Below, one piece after another: positions 51,046-60,537 of a stretch of DNA of 64,000 bases. The notes below the pieces were generated by a model, which was not told where the DNA came from, did no database searches, and worked only from the letters and a program-made list of their open reading frames with translations. The stretch covers positions 310,001-374,000 of the forward strand of contig NZ_FRFD01000005.1 of assembly GCF_900143645.1 (NCBI RefSeq), in the 5' to 3' direction. A program made the translations under genes and the position numbers. Numbering within the stretch: the first letter of the stretch is position 1; every line of letters starts with the position of its first letter. This DNA comes from Anaerocolumna xylanovorans DSM 12503. GTDB lineage: Bacteria; Bacillota; Clostridia; Lachnospirales; Lachnospiraceae.

Positions 51046-52230
51046 ATGAAGTTATTCAAAAAAGCATTAAGTATCGCTTTAGTCATGACGTTAGTATTTT
51101 CATTAGCAGCATGCGGTACCAAGAGTAACAACGGTAATAAGAACACAAACACCGGAAATACATCCGGATCAGAAGCTACACCAGAGGTAACAAAGGATGC
51201 AGCAGGTTCTGACCAGTATGAAATTGCATTAATTACCGATATCGGTACCATCGATGACAAATCCTTCAACCAGGGTGCCTGGGAAGGTGTTGAGGCTTAT
51301 GCAAAAGAGAACAACAAGACATACAAATATTACAAACCTACAGAAAAATCCGATGATGCTTATTTAACAAGCATTGACCTTGCTGTTAAGGGCGGCGCAA
51401 AGATTATTGTTTGCCCCGGATATCTTTTCGAGGTTCCTGTGCACACAGCACAGACAAAATATCCTGATGTAAAATTCATCATCTTAGATGGTGTTCCTCA
51501 CGCAGGTGATTATACACCTGATATTGCTTCCAATAGCTACTCTATCTTCTATGCAGAGCAGGAAGCAGGTTTCCTTGCAGGTTATGCAATTGTTAAAGAA
51601 GGATATACAAAGTTAGGCTTTATGGGTGGTGTTGCAGTTCCCGCTGTTATCCGTTATGGTTATGGATTTGCACAGGGTGCTGACGCAGCAGCAAAAGAAT
51701 TAGGACTTGCAGATGGCAGTGTTGATTTAAAATACACCTATGTTGGTAACTTTGATGCTACTCCTGATAATCAGGCAAAAGCAGCTTCCTGGTATAATGA
51801 AGGAACAGAAGTAATCTTCGCTTGCGGCGGTGCTGTTGGTAACTCCGTAATGAAGGCTGCAGAAGCTGGCGGAAAGAAAGTAATCGGTGTTGACGTTGAC
51901 CAGGCATCAGAGTCTGATACAGTTATTACTTCTTCCATGAAGAACTTAAAGAAATCTGTTTTTGACGCTTTAGGAACATTTTATAATAACACATTCCCTG
52001 GCGGAACATCTGTAACACTGGATGCTACAACAGAGGGTGTTGAGCTTCCTATGGATAGTTCCAGATTTGCAAAGTTCACAAAAGAAGATTATACAGCAAT
52101 TTATGATAAGATTGTTAAAAAAGAATTTACTATCTTAAATGATACAACAGCACTGGATAAAGACGGCAAAGCAATTGCTGATGCCAGCGGCCTTACTCTT
52201 CAATTTGTTAAGGTTCAGATGGTGAAGTAA
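51046..52230 (+). CDS. BMP-family nucleoside-binding lipoprotein
   Basis: 394 residues. The N-terminus is a lipoprotein signal with lipobox LAAC (Cys at about 23), then a Ser/Gly/Asn linker. The fold is BMP/PnrA: YEIALITDIGTIDDKSFNQGAWEGV, then CPGYLFEVPVHTAQ, and VIFACGGAVGNSVMKAA. Binds purine or pyrimidine nucleosides outside the cell for the ABC importer encoded just downstream. GGGAGGAATG precedes the ATG. A hairpin before the ATPase gene probably keeps this protein more abundant than the other subunits. Confidence 0.93.
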   Translation: MKLFKKALSIALVMTLVFSLAACGTKSNNGNKNTNTGNTSGSEATPEVTKDAAGSDQYEIALITDIGTIDDKSFNQGAWEGVEAYAKENNKTYKYYKPTEKSDDAYLTSIDLAVKGGAKIIVCPGYLFEVPVHTAQTKYPDVKFIILDGVPHAGDYTPDIASNSYSIFYAEQEAGFLAGYAIVKEGYTKLGFMGGVAVPAVIRYGYGFAQGADAAAKELGLADGSVDLKYTYVGNFDATPDNQAKAASWYNEGTEVIFACGGAVGNSVMKAAEAGGKKVIGVDVDQASESDTVITSSMKNLKKSVFDALGTFYNNTFPGGTSVTLDATTEGVELPMDSSRFAKFTKEDYTAIYDKIVKKEFTILNDTTALDKDGKAIADASGLTLQFVKVQMVK

Positions 52231-52257
52231 TAGCAGGTTAAAGGATTGTGTAAAAGC

Positions 52258-52296
52258 AATGAGGGTGCCTATATTATATAAGTACCCTCATTTTTA
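52258..52296 (+). terminator. Attenuator-type hairpin between BMP and ATPase genes
   Basis: ATGAGGGTGC/GTACCCTCAT stem followed by TTTTT. As it lies inside the operon it should be leaky, giving more binding protein than transporter. Confidence 0.75.
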
Positions 52297-52317
52297 AAGA
52301 ATGCTTAGGAGGACTGT

Positions 52318-53844
52318 ATGGAATATGTCATTGAAATGAATCATATTACAAAAGAGTTTGGTAATTTCAAAGCTCTTGATGATGTAACGCTATGTGTGAA
52401 AAAAGGGGAAGTTCATGCTCTTTTAGGAGAGAACGGAGCAGGAAAGTCTACACTGATGAGCGTTTTATTCGGCTTATATCAGGCAGAACAGGGGGAGATA
52501 AAGATAAACGGCAAGCCCGTTAAGATCAATAATCCCAATGATGCCAATAATTTGAATATAGGTATGGTACATCAGCATTTTAAACTGGTGCATAATTTCA
52601 CAGTCCTGGAAAGCATCGTTTTAGGCAGAGAGACCGTAAATGGCGGTTTCCTTAAAATGGACGAGGCCAGAAAAAAGGTTGTAGAATTAAGTGAGCATTA
52701 TAAGTTGAAGATAGATCCTGATTCCTACATTTCAGATATTACGGTAGGAATGCAGCAAAGAGTTGAAATATTAAAAATGCTTTACTGCGATAATGAGATT
52801 TTGATTTTCGATGAGCCGACGGCTGTACTTACACCCCAGGAAATCGATGAGTTAATGAAAATAATGAAGAATCTGGTAGATGAAGGAAAATCTATTATAT
52901 TTATTTCACATAAATTAAACGAAATTAAAGCGGTTGCAAACCGCTGTACGGTCCTTCGAAAGGGCAAGTATATCGGTACTATTGATGTAGAGACTGCGAC
53001 CAGAGAAACCATGTCGGAGATGATGGTAGGACGTAAGGTAAACTTCAATCTTGACAAAGCGGAAGAAAAATTAGGCAATGTAACATTAAAGGTTGAAAAT
53101 CTTTCAGTTGTATCAAAAATTTCTCATAAGAAAGTGGTTGACGATGTATCCTTCGAGGTACGAAGAGGAGAGATTGTCTGCATTGCAGGTATCGACGGCA
53201 ACGGGCAATCGGAGCTGGTATACGGTATTACAGGCTTGATACCTCTTCAATCCGGTAAGATAGAGATTAACGGAAAAGATATTACGAAGGATTCCATCCG
53301 AAAGAGATCCCTTGCGGGGATGGCACATATACCGGAGGACAGGCATAGACATGGTCTGGTACTGGATTATACCGTACAGCAAAATGTTGTACTTCAGACA
53401 TATTTTGAACCAAGATTTCAAAGACATGGATTTATCCGTTTTGATGCGGTAAGAGAGTATGCCAAGAAATTAATCAAGCAGTATGATATCCGAAGCGGAC
53501 AGGATGAAAATTCTGTAACCAGAGGAATGTCGGGAGGTAACCAGCAGAAGGTTATTATTGCAAGAGAGCTTGACAGGGATCCGGATATTGTACTGGCTGT
53601 ACAGCCTACCAGAGGGCTTGATGTCGGAGCCACGGAGTACATTCATAAACAGCTGATTAAGCAGAGAGATAACGGAAAGGCAGTGCTTTTAATATCTCTG
53701 GAATTAGATGAAGTTATGGAAGTAAGTGACCGTATTCTGGTTATATATGAAGGTGAAATTGTAGCGGATTTGGATCCGAAAGAGGTAACTGTACAGGAAT
53801 TAGGTCTTTATATGTCTGGTTCCAAGAGAAAAATTGCGAAATAA
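52318..53844 (+). CDS. Nucleoside ABC transporter ATPase (NupA/YufO-like)
   Basis: 508 residues with two ATPase halves, as in the ribose/nucleoside ABC type. First half intact: GENGAGKSTL (about 38-47), VGMQQRVEILKML, ILIFDEPTAVLT. Second half: GIDGNGQSEL (degenerate P-loop), MSGGNQQKVIIAREL, VLAVQPTRGLDVG. This asymmetry is normal. It powers uptake with the BMP protein and the two permeases. AGGAGG precedes the ATG. A hairpin AAACTCTTTGT/ACAAAGAGTTT follows it (about 53858-53893), before the first permease. Confidence 0.93.
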   Translation: MEYVIEMNHITKEFGNFKALDDVTLCVKKGEVHALLGENGAGKSTLMSVLFGLYQAEQGEIKINGKPVKINNPNDANNLNIGMVHQHFKLVHNFTVLESIVLGRETVNGGFLKMDEARKKVVELSEHYKLKIDPDSYISDITVGMQQRVEILKMLYCDNEILIFDEPTAVLTPQEIDELMKIMKNLVDEGKSIIFISHKLNEIKAVANRCTVLRKGKYIGTIDVETATRETMSEMMVGRKVNFNLDKAEEKLGNVTLKVENLSVVSKISHKKVVDDVSFEVRRGEIVCIAGIDGNGQSELVYGITGLIPLQSGKIEINGKDITKDSIRKRSLAGMAHIPEDRHRHGLVLDYTVQQNVVLQTYFEPRFQRHGFIRFDAVREYAKKLIKQYDIRSGQDENSVTRGMSGGNQQKVIIARELDRDPDIVLAVQPTRGLDVGATEYIHKQLIKQRDNGKAVLLISLELDEVMEVSDRILVIYEGEIVADLDPKEVTVQELGLYMSGSKRKIAK

Positions 53845-53917
53845 TGCCGGGAAATAAACTCTTTGTATCTTAAAACTATCACAAAGAGTTTGCCTATGAG
53901 CAGGAGAGAGGATTTGT

Positions 53918-55021
53918 ATGAAGAAGCAGAAATTTGAGTTAAGCAAGGGCGGCAAGGATTTTATCGCATCCATCGCAGCGATTGCCGCCGGACTTCTTTT
54001 CGGATTGGTAATATTGCTTTTTAGTAATGCCAGGCAGGCTTTCCCGGCCTTCGGAATGATACTAAAGGGCGGCTTTACGGATGGATTATCCGGTATAGCA
54101 CAGGTACTTTATGTGGCTACCCCCATAATTTTAACCGGTCTGTCCGTTGGATTTGCTTTTAAGACCGGACTATTTAATATTGGTGCTCCCGGACAGTTTA
54201 CCTGTGGAGCCTTTGCAGCAGTTTATATCGGTGTAAAATGGACCTTCTTACCAGCTGGTGCACATTGGATCGTTGCACTTCTTGGTGCCTTAATTGCAGG
54301 GGCAATCTGGGGAATGGTACCAGGTATTTTAAAGGCGATTGCCAATGTAAACGAGGTTATTACTTCTATCATGATGAATTACATCGGAATGTACCTTGTT
54401 AATATTTTGATTGTAAAGTTTGTATATGACCCTGTAAGGAATCAGTCAGTTCCTGTTGCTAAGACTGCTAATATTCCCAAAGCAGGACTTGATAAGTTAT
54501 TTAACTACAGTAATATAAATATCAGTATATTTATTGCGATACTGGCAGTGATTGTTATTTATATTGTTTTAAATAAGACAATCTTTGGATATGAGTTAAA
54601 GGCCTGCGGACTTAGTCCTGAAGCGAGCCGTTATGCAGGTATCAATGCTAAGAGAAATATCATTCTTTCCATGACCATAGCCGGTGCACTTTCCGGTCTT
54701 GGCGGCGGACTTCTTTATCTTGCAGGATCCGGTAAGTACCTCCAGGTAGTGGATGTTTTGGCACCTCAGGGCTTTAACGGTATTTCCGTTGCTCTGCTTG
54801 GTATATCCAATCCAATTGGTATTTTGTTTGCCGGCCTGTTTATCGGACATATTACAGTTGGCGGAAATAATATTCAGCTTTATAATTTTGTACCTGAAGT
54901 CGTTGATATTATTATATCTACTATTATTTACTTTGGAGCATTTGCTCTGTTAATTAAGAGTTTACTTGATAGATTCCGCAGAAGACCTTCTGAGTCCGGG
55001 GCAGTAAAGGAGGAAAAGTAA
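53918..55021 (+). CDS. Nucleoside ABC transporter permease 1 (NupB/YufP-like)
   Basis: 367 residues with about nine membrane segments. BPD_transp_2-type permease: the hallmark GLFNIGAPGQF near residue 85 and GFNGISVALLGISNPIGIL near 288 are visible, with the coupling segment ACGLSPEASRYAGIN between. Pairs with the next permease to form the channel. AGGAGAGAGG precedes the start. It overlaps the next gene by one base (TAATG junction). Confidence 0.92.
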   Translation: MKKQKFELSKGGKDFIASIAAIAAGLLFGLVILLFSNARQAFPAFGMILKGGFTDGLSGIAQVLYVATPIILTGLSVGFAFKTGLFNIGAPGQFTCGAFAAVYIGVKWTFLPAGAHWIVALLGALIAGAIWGMVPGILKAIANVNEVITSIMMNYIGMYLVNILIVKFVYDPVRNQSVPVAKTANIPKAGLDKLFNYSNINISIFIAILAVIVIYIVLNKTIFGYELKACGLSPEASRYAGINAKRNIILSMTIAGALSGLGGGLLYLAGSGKYLQVVDVLAPQGFNGISVALLGISNPIGILFAGLFIGHITVGGNNIQLYNFVPEVVDIIISTIIYFGAFALLIKSLLDRFRRRPSESGAVKEEK

Positions 55022-55974
55022 TGGATATTATATATTTTATTGTACAGCAGACCATGTTTTTTGCTATCCCTCTTTTGATTGTCGCATTGGGAGGAATGTT
55101 CTCCGAGCGAAGCGGTGTTATTAATATCGCTTTGGAAGGTATCATGGTAATGGGAGGATTTTTTGGAATCGGCTTTATGCATATCTTTGAATCCAGAATG
55201 AGCGGACAGCTTCTTTTACTCCTTGCCTTACTGGTTTCCGGTGTTACCGGTGCAATATTTTCCCTATTACATGCTTTTGCTTCCATTAACCTGAAAGCAG
55301 ATCAGACCATTAGTGGTACTGCTCTTAATATGTTTGCTCCTGCTTTCGTAGTGTTCATAGCAAGAATGATACAGGGCGTTCAGCAGATACAGTTTAAGGA
55401 TACTTTTCGTATTAACAAAGTTCCGGTACTTGGAGATATTCCGGTACTTGGACCCCTTCTGTTCCAGAACTGCTATATAACAACTTATATCGGACTTGGA
55501 ATTGCTATCCTTTCCGGAATTGTTATCAGTAAGACAAGATTTGGCTTAAGACTTAGAGCCTGCGGTGAGCATCCACAGGCAGCGGATTCGGTTGGTATCA
55601 ACGTGTATAAAATCCGTTATGCAGGTGTTATGATATCTGGTGCATTAGCCGGTATCGGAGGTCTTGTATTTATCGTACCTACTTCCACAAACTTTAATGC
55701 CAGCGTTGCCGGTTACGGTTTCCTTGCTTTGGCCGTTTTAATCTTCGGTCAGTGGAGAACCAACAAGATTATTGCAGCAGCATTCTTCTTTGGTATCATG
55801 AAAACCTTTGCTTCTGCCTATTCAGTAGTACCGGTTTTAAGAGATCTTCCGATATCCAATGAAATATATAAGATGATTCCTTATATCGCAACCCTCGTAA
55901 TTCTTGCCTTTTCTTCTAAGAATTCTCAGGCTCCCAGAGCAGAAGGCATTCCATACGATAAAGGCAGCAGATAA
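55021..55974 (+). CDS. Nucleoside ABC transporter permease 2 (NupC/YufQ-like)
   Basis: 317 residues with about eight membrane segments; the same family as permease 1 but shorter. Contains SGVINIALEGIMVMGGFFG, the ATPase-contact segment ACGEHPQAADSVGIN, and GYGFLALAVLIFG. AAGGAGGAAAAGT, inside the end of the previous gene, is its RBS. It closes the uptake operon, which ends at a strong terminator. Confidence 0.92.
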   Translation: MDIIYFIVQQTMFFAIPLLIVALGGMFSERSGVINIALEGIMVMGGFFGIGFMHIFESRMSGQLLLLLALLVSGVTGAIFSLLHAFASINLKADQTISGTALNMFAPAFVVFIARMIQGVQQIQFKDTFRINKVPVLGDIPVLGPLLFQNCYITTYIGLGIAILSGIVISKTRFGLRLRACGEHPQAADSVGINVYKIRYAGVMISGALAGIGGLVFIVPTSTNFNASVAGYGFLALAVLIFGQWRTNKIIAAAFFFGIMKTFASAYSVVPVLRDLPISNEIYKMIPYIATLVILAFSSKNSQAPRAEGIPYDKGSR

Positions 55975-56003
55975 GTTTTGCTTCGTTAGAAATATCAGAT
56001 ATG

Positions 56004-56037
56004 AAAAAGGCCGGTTGATTTTTAACCGGCCTTTTAA
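56004..56037 (+). terminator. Rho-independent terminator of the nucleoside operon
   Basis: AAAAGGCCGGTT/AACCGGCCTTTT stem, GATTTTT loop, then T-rich tail. It can also act on the convergent parC transcript. Confidence 0.9.
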
Positions 56038-56077
56038 TTTGGGAACAATATATATAATAAAACAGTCGATTTTGTTT

Positions 56078-58324
56078 TTACAACTGTGCCTTCTGTCCCT
56101 TTTGTCCTCTTTTTCTTAAGCGGACTTTTTTTATGTTCAATTCTTTTTCTTTGTATAGAAAGAATTCATCAGATGCTTTCGGAATGACAGTCAATGCTAC
56201 AAAGTCGCCTTTATCCAGTTCAATGGATTTGACACCTCGCCCTGTCTTTTTCATTTCGGGGATTTCCGCCAATAAGAATCCAAGGGATGCCCCTTTTTCC
56301 GTAAGTATAATAACCTTGGAATCCTTGGCAAGAGCCTCTCCTGCCGATAACATGATTACACTTACCACCTCATCCGCTGCTTCTAATTTGGTGGCGGATA
56401 TGGCAGTACGGTTGGTTTCAAACTCAATACCTGATACGAGCTTAATATAGCCTGCTTTGGTGGAAAATACAAGCTGTGATTCAAATAGCTGTTCAAAAGA
56501 GGTATATGTCAGGATATTTTCCTTATCTACCTTACAAAGAGTGTGTATAAGAGCACCTTTATCCTTGATTTTGCACTTTGGTATCTGGGAGACCTTCACC
56601 TGATACATATTTCCCTCTGCTGTAAAGAGACAGAGCTTGTCCGTGTTTTTGCACAATATGATGTGAGGATATTCCTTTAAGGTATCCTCGGACAATCTGG
56701 AATAGGAGACTGTATCAATGGATTTGGTATAGCCGAACCGGTCTATCAGGATATAAATGTCTTCAATCTTTACCTCTTCCACATAATCCACATTGGTAAT
56801 TGATGTTAACTTCGTCCTTCTGGGTACATTAAAGGTTTTTTTATAATTTTTCAGAGTATTTTTTATGACCTTATACAATTCAGACGAGTCACTAAGGATT
56901 AATTTGTATTCATCAATACTTTTCTTTAAGGAATCGTTCTCTTCGTGTAATTTGAGGATTTCCAGCCCGATTAAACGGCTTAAGGGCATGGAAAGGATTG
57001 CTTCTGCCTGACGTTCCGTAAAGTCAAGAGTTTTCGCCTGCTTTTCAGATGCCTTTGATTTAAACTTAATATCTGTGATATCTCCCAGAGTCAAGCAGCC
57101 CTTAGCCTGAGCGATGGATGAGCTTCCTCTTAATATTTCGATAATTAAGTCGATAACATCTGTGGCACGTATCAAGCCATCTACAATTTCCAGCCTGTTT
57201 TCTGCCTTAGCAAGAAGATGTTCGTATTCTTTGGTATAAAGCTCCTCCTGGAAGACAACAAATTCCTTTAGCATAGCTTTCAGTGAAAATACGATAGGCT
57301 GCTGGTCTTTTACTGCCAGCATATTAACACCGTAAGTATCCTCCATTAAAGTCTTTTTATAAAGGCCGTTTAACAGATTCTCGATATCCCTGTCCTTTTT
57401 TACTTCAATAACGATACGGATGCCTTCCTTGGAGGATTCATCCCTTACGTCATAGATTTCATCAAATACCTTGTCCTTCATAAGGTTAACAAGGCTTTCT
57501 ACAAGTTTTGTTTTATTACCGGCTACCGTGTAGGGGATTTCAGTGATAATAATATTTTTGCGTCCGTTTTCACCATTTTCAATTTCGGTTGCGGCACGAA
57601 GACGGATTTTACCTTCGCCGGCTTCGTAGATACTTCCTATGTCTTCCTGGTTGATAATCATTCCCCCGGTAGGAAAATCAGGGCCGGGGATATATTTCAT
57701 CAGCTTTTCCAAGGTGATGGCAGGATTATCAAGGTAAGCAATGGCACCGTCTATCACTTCGGCAGGATTGTGAGGAGGAATATTGGTTGCCATACCTACG
57801 GCAATTCCGGTAGAGCCATTGATTAAAAGATTTGGAATCATAGCGGGTAGAACCGCCGGTTCCTTCTCACTGTCGTCGAAGTTAGGGATAAAGGGTACCA
57901 GTCCTTTTTCCAGGTGATCAAGCATTGTCATGGCGCCTTCGGAGAGCCTTGCCTCTGTATAACGCATGGCAGCACTTCCGTCACCGTCTATGGAACCAAA
58001 ATTCCCATGTCCGTCTACTAATGGGATGGACATAGAATAATCTTCCGTCATACGTACCAGTGCATCATAGATGGAACTGTCTCCGTGAGGATGGTATTTA
58101 CCCATGGTATCACCTACGATACGGGCACTTTTACGGTGGGGTTTAGCAGGGTCAAGCCCCAGTTCCTTCATAGCATAGAGGATACGCCGCTGCACTGGCT
58201 TTAGCCCGTCTCTTACGTCAGGAAGTGCTCTTGCTATAATAACGCTCATAGCATAATCTCTGTAGGAAATTTTCATTTCCTCCGAGTAATCCATCTGTAT
58301 AATATTTTCTGTATTTTGTTTCAT
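56078..58324 (-). CDS. parC: DNA topoisomerase IV-like subunit A
   Basis: 748 residues from ATG 58324 (GGGAGGAATC upstream); the 15 extra codons before it lie in a repeat and are unlikely to be coding. Type IIA topoisomerase cleavage subunit: ALPDVRDGLKPVQRRILYAM, quinolone-region GKYHPHGDSSIYDA, and active-site Tyr122 in AAMRYTEARL. The C-terminal beta-pinwheel is present. The neighbouring B subunit and the GDSS motif fit ParC or a second gyrase-like enzyme; a separate gyrAB pair is expected elsewhere. The final tail (KKVRLRKRGQKGQKAQ) is strongly basic. Confidence 0.9.
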   Translation of the reverse strand: MKQNTENIIQMDYSEEMKISYRDYAMSVIIARALPDVRDGLKPVQRRILYAMKELGLDPAKPHRKSARIVGDTMGKYHPHGDSSIYDALVRMTEDYSMSIPLVDGHGNFGSIDGDGSAAMRYTEARLSEGAMTMLDHLEKGLVPFIPNFDDSEKEPAVLPAMIPNLLINGSTGIAVGMATNIPPHNPAEVIDGAIAYLDNPAITLEKLMKYIPGPDFPTGGMIINQEDIGSIYEAGEGKIRLRAATEIENGENGRKNIIITEIPYTVAGNKTKLVESLVNLMKDKVFDEIYDVRDESSKEGIRIVIEVKKDRDIENLLNGLYKKTLMEDTYGVNMLAVKDQQPIVFSLKAMLKEFVVFQEELYTKEYEHLLAKAENRLEIVDGLIRATDVIDLIIEILRGSSSIAQAKGCLTLGDITDIKFKSKASEKQAKTLDFTERQAEAILSMPLSRLIGLEILKLHEENDSLKKSIDEYKLILSDSSELYKVIKNTLKNYKKTFNVPRRTKLTSITNVDYVEEVKIEDIYILIDRFGYTKSIDTVSYSRLSEDTLKEYPHIILCKNTDKLCLFTAEGNMYQVKVSQIPKCKIKDKGALIHTLCKVDKENILTYTSFEQLFESQLVFSTKAGYIKLVSGIEFETNRTAISATKLEAADEVVSVIMLSAGEALAKDSKVIILTEKGASLGFLLAEIPEMKKTGRGVKSIELDKGDFVALTVIPKASDEFFLYKEKELNIKKVRLRKRGQKGQKAQL

Positions 58325-58400
58325 GATTCCTCCCATTGCATATCGCAGGCTTGCCTGCAATATTGCCACAAATAGAACTGCGTGAAAGAATCTATCGGTG
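58325..58400 (-). repeat. Two-hairpin repeat between parE and parC (minus orientation)
   Basis: On the minus strand: a GAAAGGATG...TTCTTTCA-type first part, TTCTATTTGTGGCAA, the hairpin TATTGCAGGC-AA-GCCTGCGATA, then TGCAATGGGAGGAATC running into the parC start. The link, second hairpin and GCA-ATGGG end match the copies at 7.2 and 21.5 kb. Its distal end supplies the parC ribosome binding site. Confidence 0.7.
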
Positions 58401-58416
58401 GCATCCTTTCATTTCT

Positions 58417-60348
58417 TTATATATCAAGTTTTGCATACTTTGCTTCTTCCATGATAAAGCTCCTTCTGGGAGGAACATTACTGCTCATGAGAACAGAAGT
58501 AATTTCGTCTGCTTCTACGGTATCACTTATAGTAACCTGCGCAAGTACTCTGGTTTCCGGATTCAAAGTAGTTTCCCAAAGCTGGGAGGCATCCATCTCG
58601 CCAAGGCCTTTATAACGCTGAAGGTTTAAGATTTTATTTCCGTTTATCTTCCGGAATTTTTCCAGTTCAAAGTCATTAAACAGGTACTCTGACTGCTTCT
58701 TTTTCTTTCCTTTTAAGATTCCTTCGTATTCTACTTTATATAAAGGCGGCAGCCCGCGGTAAATCCTTCCTTCCAGAATAAGCTCCGGCATAAAGCGGTA
58801 GAAGAAGGTCAGAAGAAGAGTACTGATGTGGGCGCCGTCAACGTCGGCATCGGTTAGGATAATGATTTTTCCGTAGCGGAGTTTGTTAATATCAAAGTCA
58901 TCTCCGATTCCACAGCCAAAGGAGGCAATCATGGACTTAATTTCATTATTTACTAGAATTTTTTCCAGAGAGGATTTTTCAACATTCAGTATCTTTCCGC
59001 GTAAGGGCAGAACGGCCTGTGTACGGCGGTCTCTGGCTGTCTTTACCGTACCGCCGGCGGAATCTCCCTCTACAATATATACTTCACATTCCTCCGCTTT
59101 TTTAGAGGAACAGGAGGCTAATTTTACTTTGGCATCGGAATCAGAGATTTGCTTTAATACGGCAAGTCTTGCCTTATCGCCGGCCCTTCTGGCATTATAG
59201 GATTTCATGGAATTATCAATAATGCGTTTCAGTACTTCTACATTTTTATCAAAATAGCGCTGGACTTCTGCAGAAAAGATTTCATCTACCGCACTTTTGG
59301 CATCGGTATTACCAAGCTTTGTCTTAGTCTGCCCTTCAAACTGAGGGTCGGGATGCTTGATGGAGATGATAACAACAAGACCGTTTCGGATATCTTTGCC
59401 GTCTAAATTTTCATCCTTTTCTTTTAAGATGCCAAGTTCTCTGGCGTACTGGTTAATAACCCTTGTGAGGGCGGTTTTGAAGCCTGTTACAAGAGTACCG
59501 CCGTCTACTACATTAATACGGTTACAGTAAGCATTTATCTGTTCGGTAAAGGAATCTGTATACTGGAAAGCTACTTCTACTTCAATTTCACCTCTTTGAC
59601 CGCATAGATAGACAGGCTCCTCATGAAGAACAGTAGATTCGCGGTTCAAGTAGGAAACAAAGCTTTTAATACCAAATTCCTCCTGATAAATGGTTTCTTC
59701 TTTGGTATTCTCGTCCAGAAAATGAATAGAAAGATTTTTATTGAGGTAGGCAACTTCCTTTAGCTTCTTTTTGATGGTATCAGCTTTAAATTCCACCGTT
59801 TCAAAGATGGTATCATCCGGATAGAAGGTGACGGAAGTTCCGGTGTCATTTTTAGTGCATTTTCCCACAACCGGTAACAGCCCGTCCACAAGCTTTGTGG
59901 CAGGATGTCCGCCGTTTATATATTCATCCTGATAGATTTTACCATCCTTTCGGATTTCTACAATCATGCGTTTAGAAAGAGCATTTACAACAGAGGCACC
60001 TACACCGTGAAGTCCGCCGGATACTTTATAAGCAGTTCCGCCGAATTTTCCGCCTGCATGGAGAATCGTATAGACTACTCTGGCGGTAGGGATTTTTTTT
60101 GTTGGGTGTATATCCACCGGGACACCTCTTCCGTTATCCCTTAAGGTAATACCCCCGTCTTTCTTTAAGATAACATCTATCTGGGTGCAAAAGCCCGCCA
60201 GATGTTCATCAATTCCGTTGTCAAGGATTTCCCATATCAGATGATGAAGACCTCTTGAACCGGTGCTTCCGATATACATACCGGGACGCTTTCTAACAGC
60301 CTCTAAACCTTCTAACACTACAATCTGACTGCCGGTATATTGTTCCAT
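58417..60348 (-). CDS. parE: DNA topoisomerase IV-like subunit B
   Basis: 643 residues, the usual ParE/GyrB length. ATPase subunit of the type IIA enzyme. GHKL ATPase motifs EILDNGIDEH, DNGRGVPVDIH and SGGLHGVGASVVNALS; the Toprim region has VEGDSAGG and the LTDADVDGAHI Mg-binding acidic cluster. It sits upstream of parC on the minus strand, about 90 bases apart, as one operon. AAAGGAAATAA precedes the ATG. A gyrB annotation is possible, but the ParC-type partner favours topoisomerase IV. Confidence 0.92.
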   Translation of the reverse strand: MEQYTGSQIVVLEGLEAVRKRPGMYIGSTGSRGLHHLIWEILDNGIDEHLAGFCTQIDVILKKDGGITLRDNGRGVPVDIHPTKKIPTARVVYTILHAGGKFGGTAYKVSGGLHGVGASVVNALSKRMIVEIRKDGKIYQDEYINGGHPATKLVDGLLPVVGKCTKNDTGTSVTFYPDDTIFETVEFKADTIKKKLKEVAYLNKNLSIHFLDENTKEETIYQEEFGIKSFVSYLNRESTVLHEEPVYLCGQRGEIEVEVAFQYTDSFTEQINAYCNRINVVDGGTLVTGFKTALTRVINQYARELGILKEKDENLDGKDIRNGLVVIISIKHPDPQFEGQTKTKLGNTDAKSAVDEIFSAEVQRYFDKNVEVLKRIIDNSMKSYNARRAGDKARLAVLKQISDSDAKVKLASCSSKKAEECEVYIVEGDSAGGTVKTARDRRTQAVLPLRGKILNVEKSSLEKILVNNEIKSMIASFGCGIGDDFDINKLRYGKIIILTDADVDGAHISTLLLTFFYRFMPELILEGRIYRGLPPLYKVEYEGILKGKKKKQSEYLFNDFELEKFRKINGNKILNLQRYKGLGEMDASQLWETTLNPETRVLAQVTISDTVEADEITSVLMSSNVPPRRSFIMEEAKYAKLDI

Positions 60349-60429
60349 ACATTTATTTCCTTTCGTAAATCATCAATTAGAGTTATTCTAACATATTTGG
60401 AGTCTAAAATCCAGTTATTTGGTTATCTG

Positions 60430-60456
60430 CCGGACATCTGTCAGGCAGATGTCCGG
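60430..60456. other. Perfect hairpin upstream of parE
   Basis: CCGGACATCTG-TCAGG-CAGATGTCCGG, 11-bp stem, no T run in either direction. It lies between the TrmB-type gene's terminator and the parE leader; it may be an RNA element or an operator. Confidence 0.45.
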
Positions 60457-60491
60457 GACAAACACTTCAAGGATTCCCGTTAAAATAAATG

Positions 60492-60537
60492 AAAAAGGAA
60501 CCTCCGCGGCATATTTACCGGTCAGGTTCCTTTTCTT
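60492..60537 (-). terminator. Terminator overlapping the end of the TrmB-type gene
   Basis: AAGGAACCT/AGGTTCCTT stem; on the minus strand it is followed by TTTTTCATTT. The stop codon of the regulator gene lies inside the loop. Confidence 0.75.
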
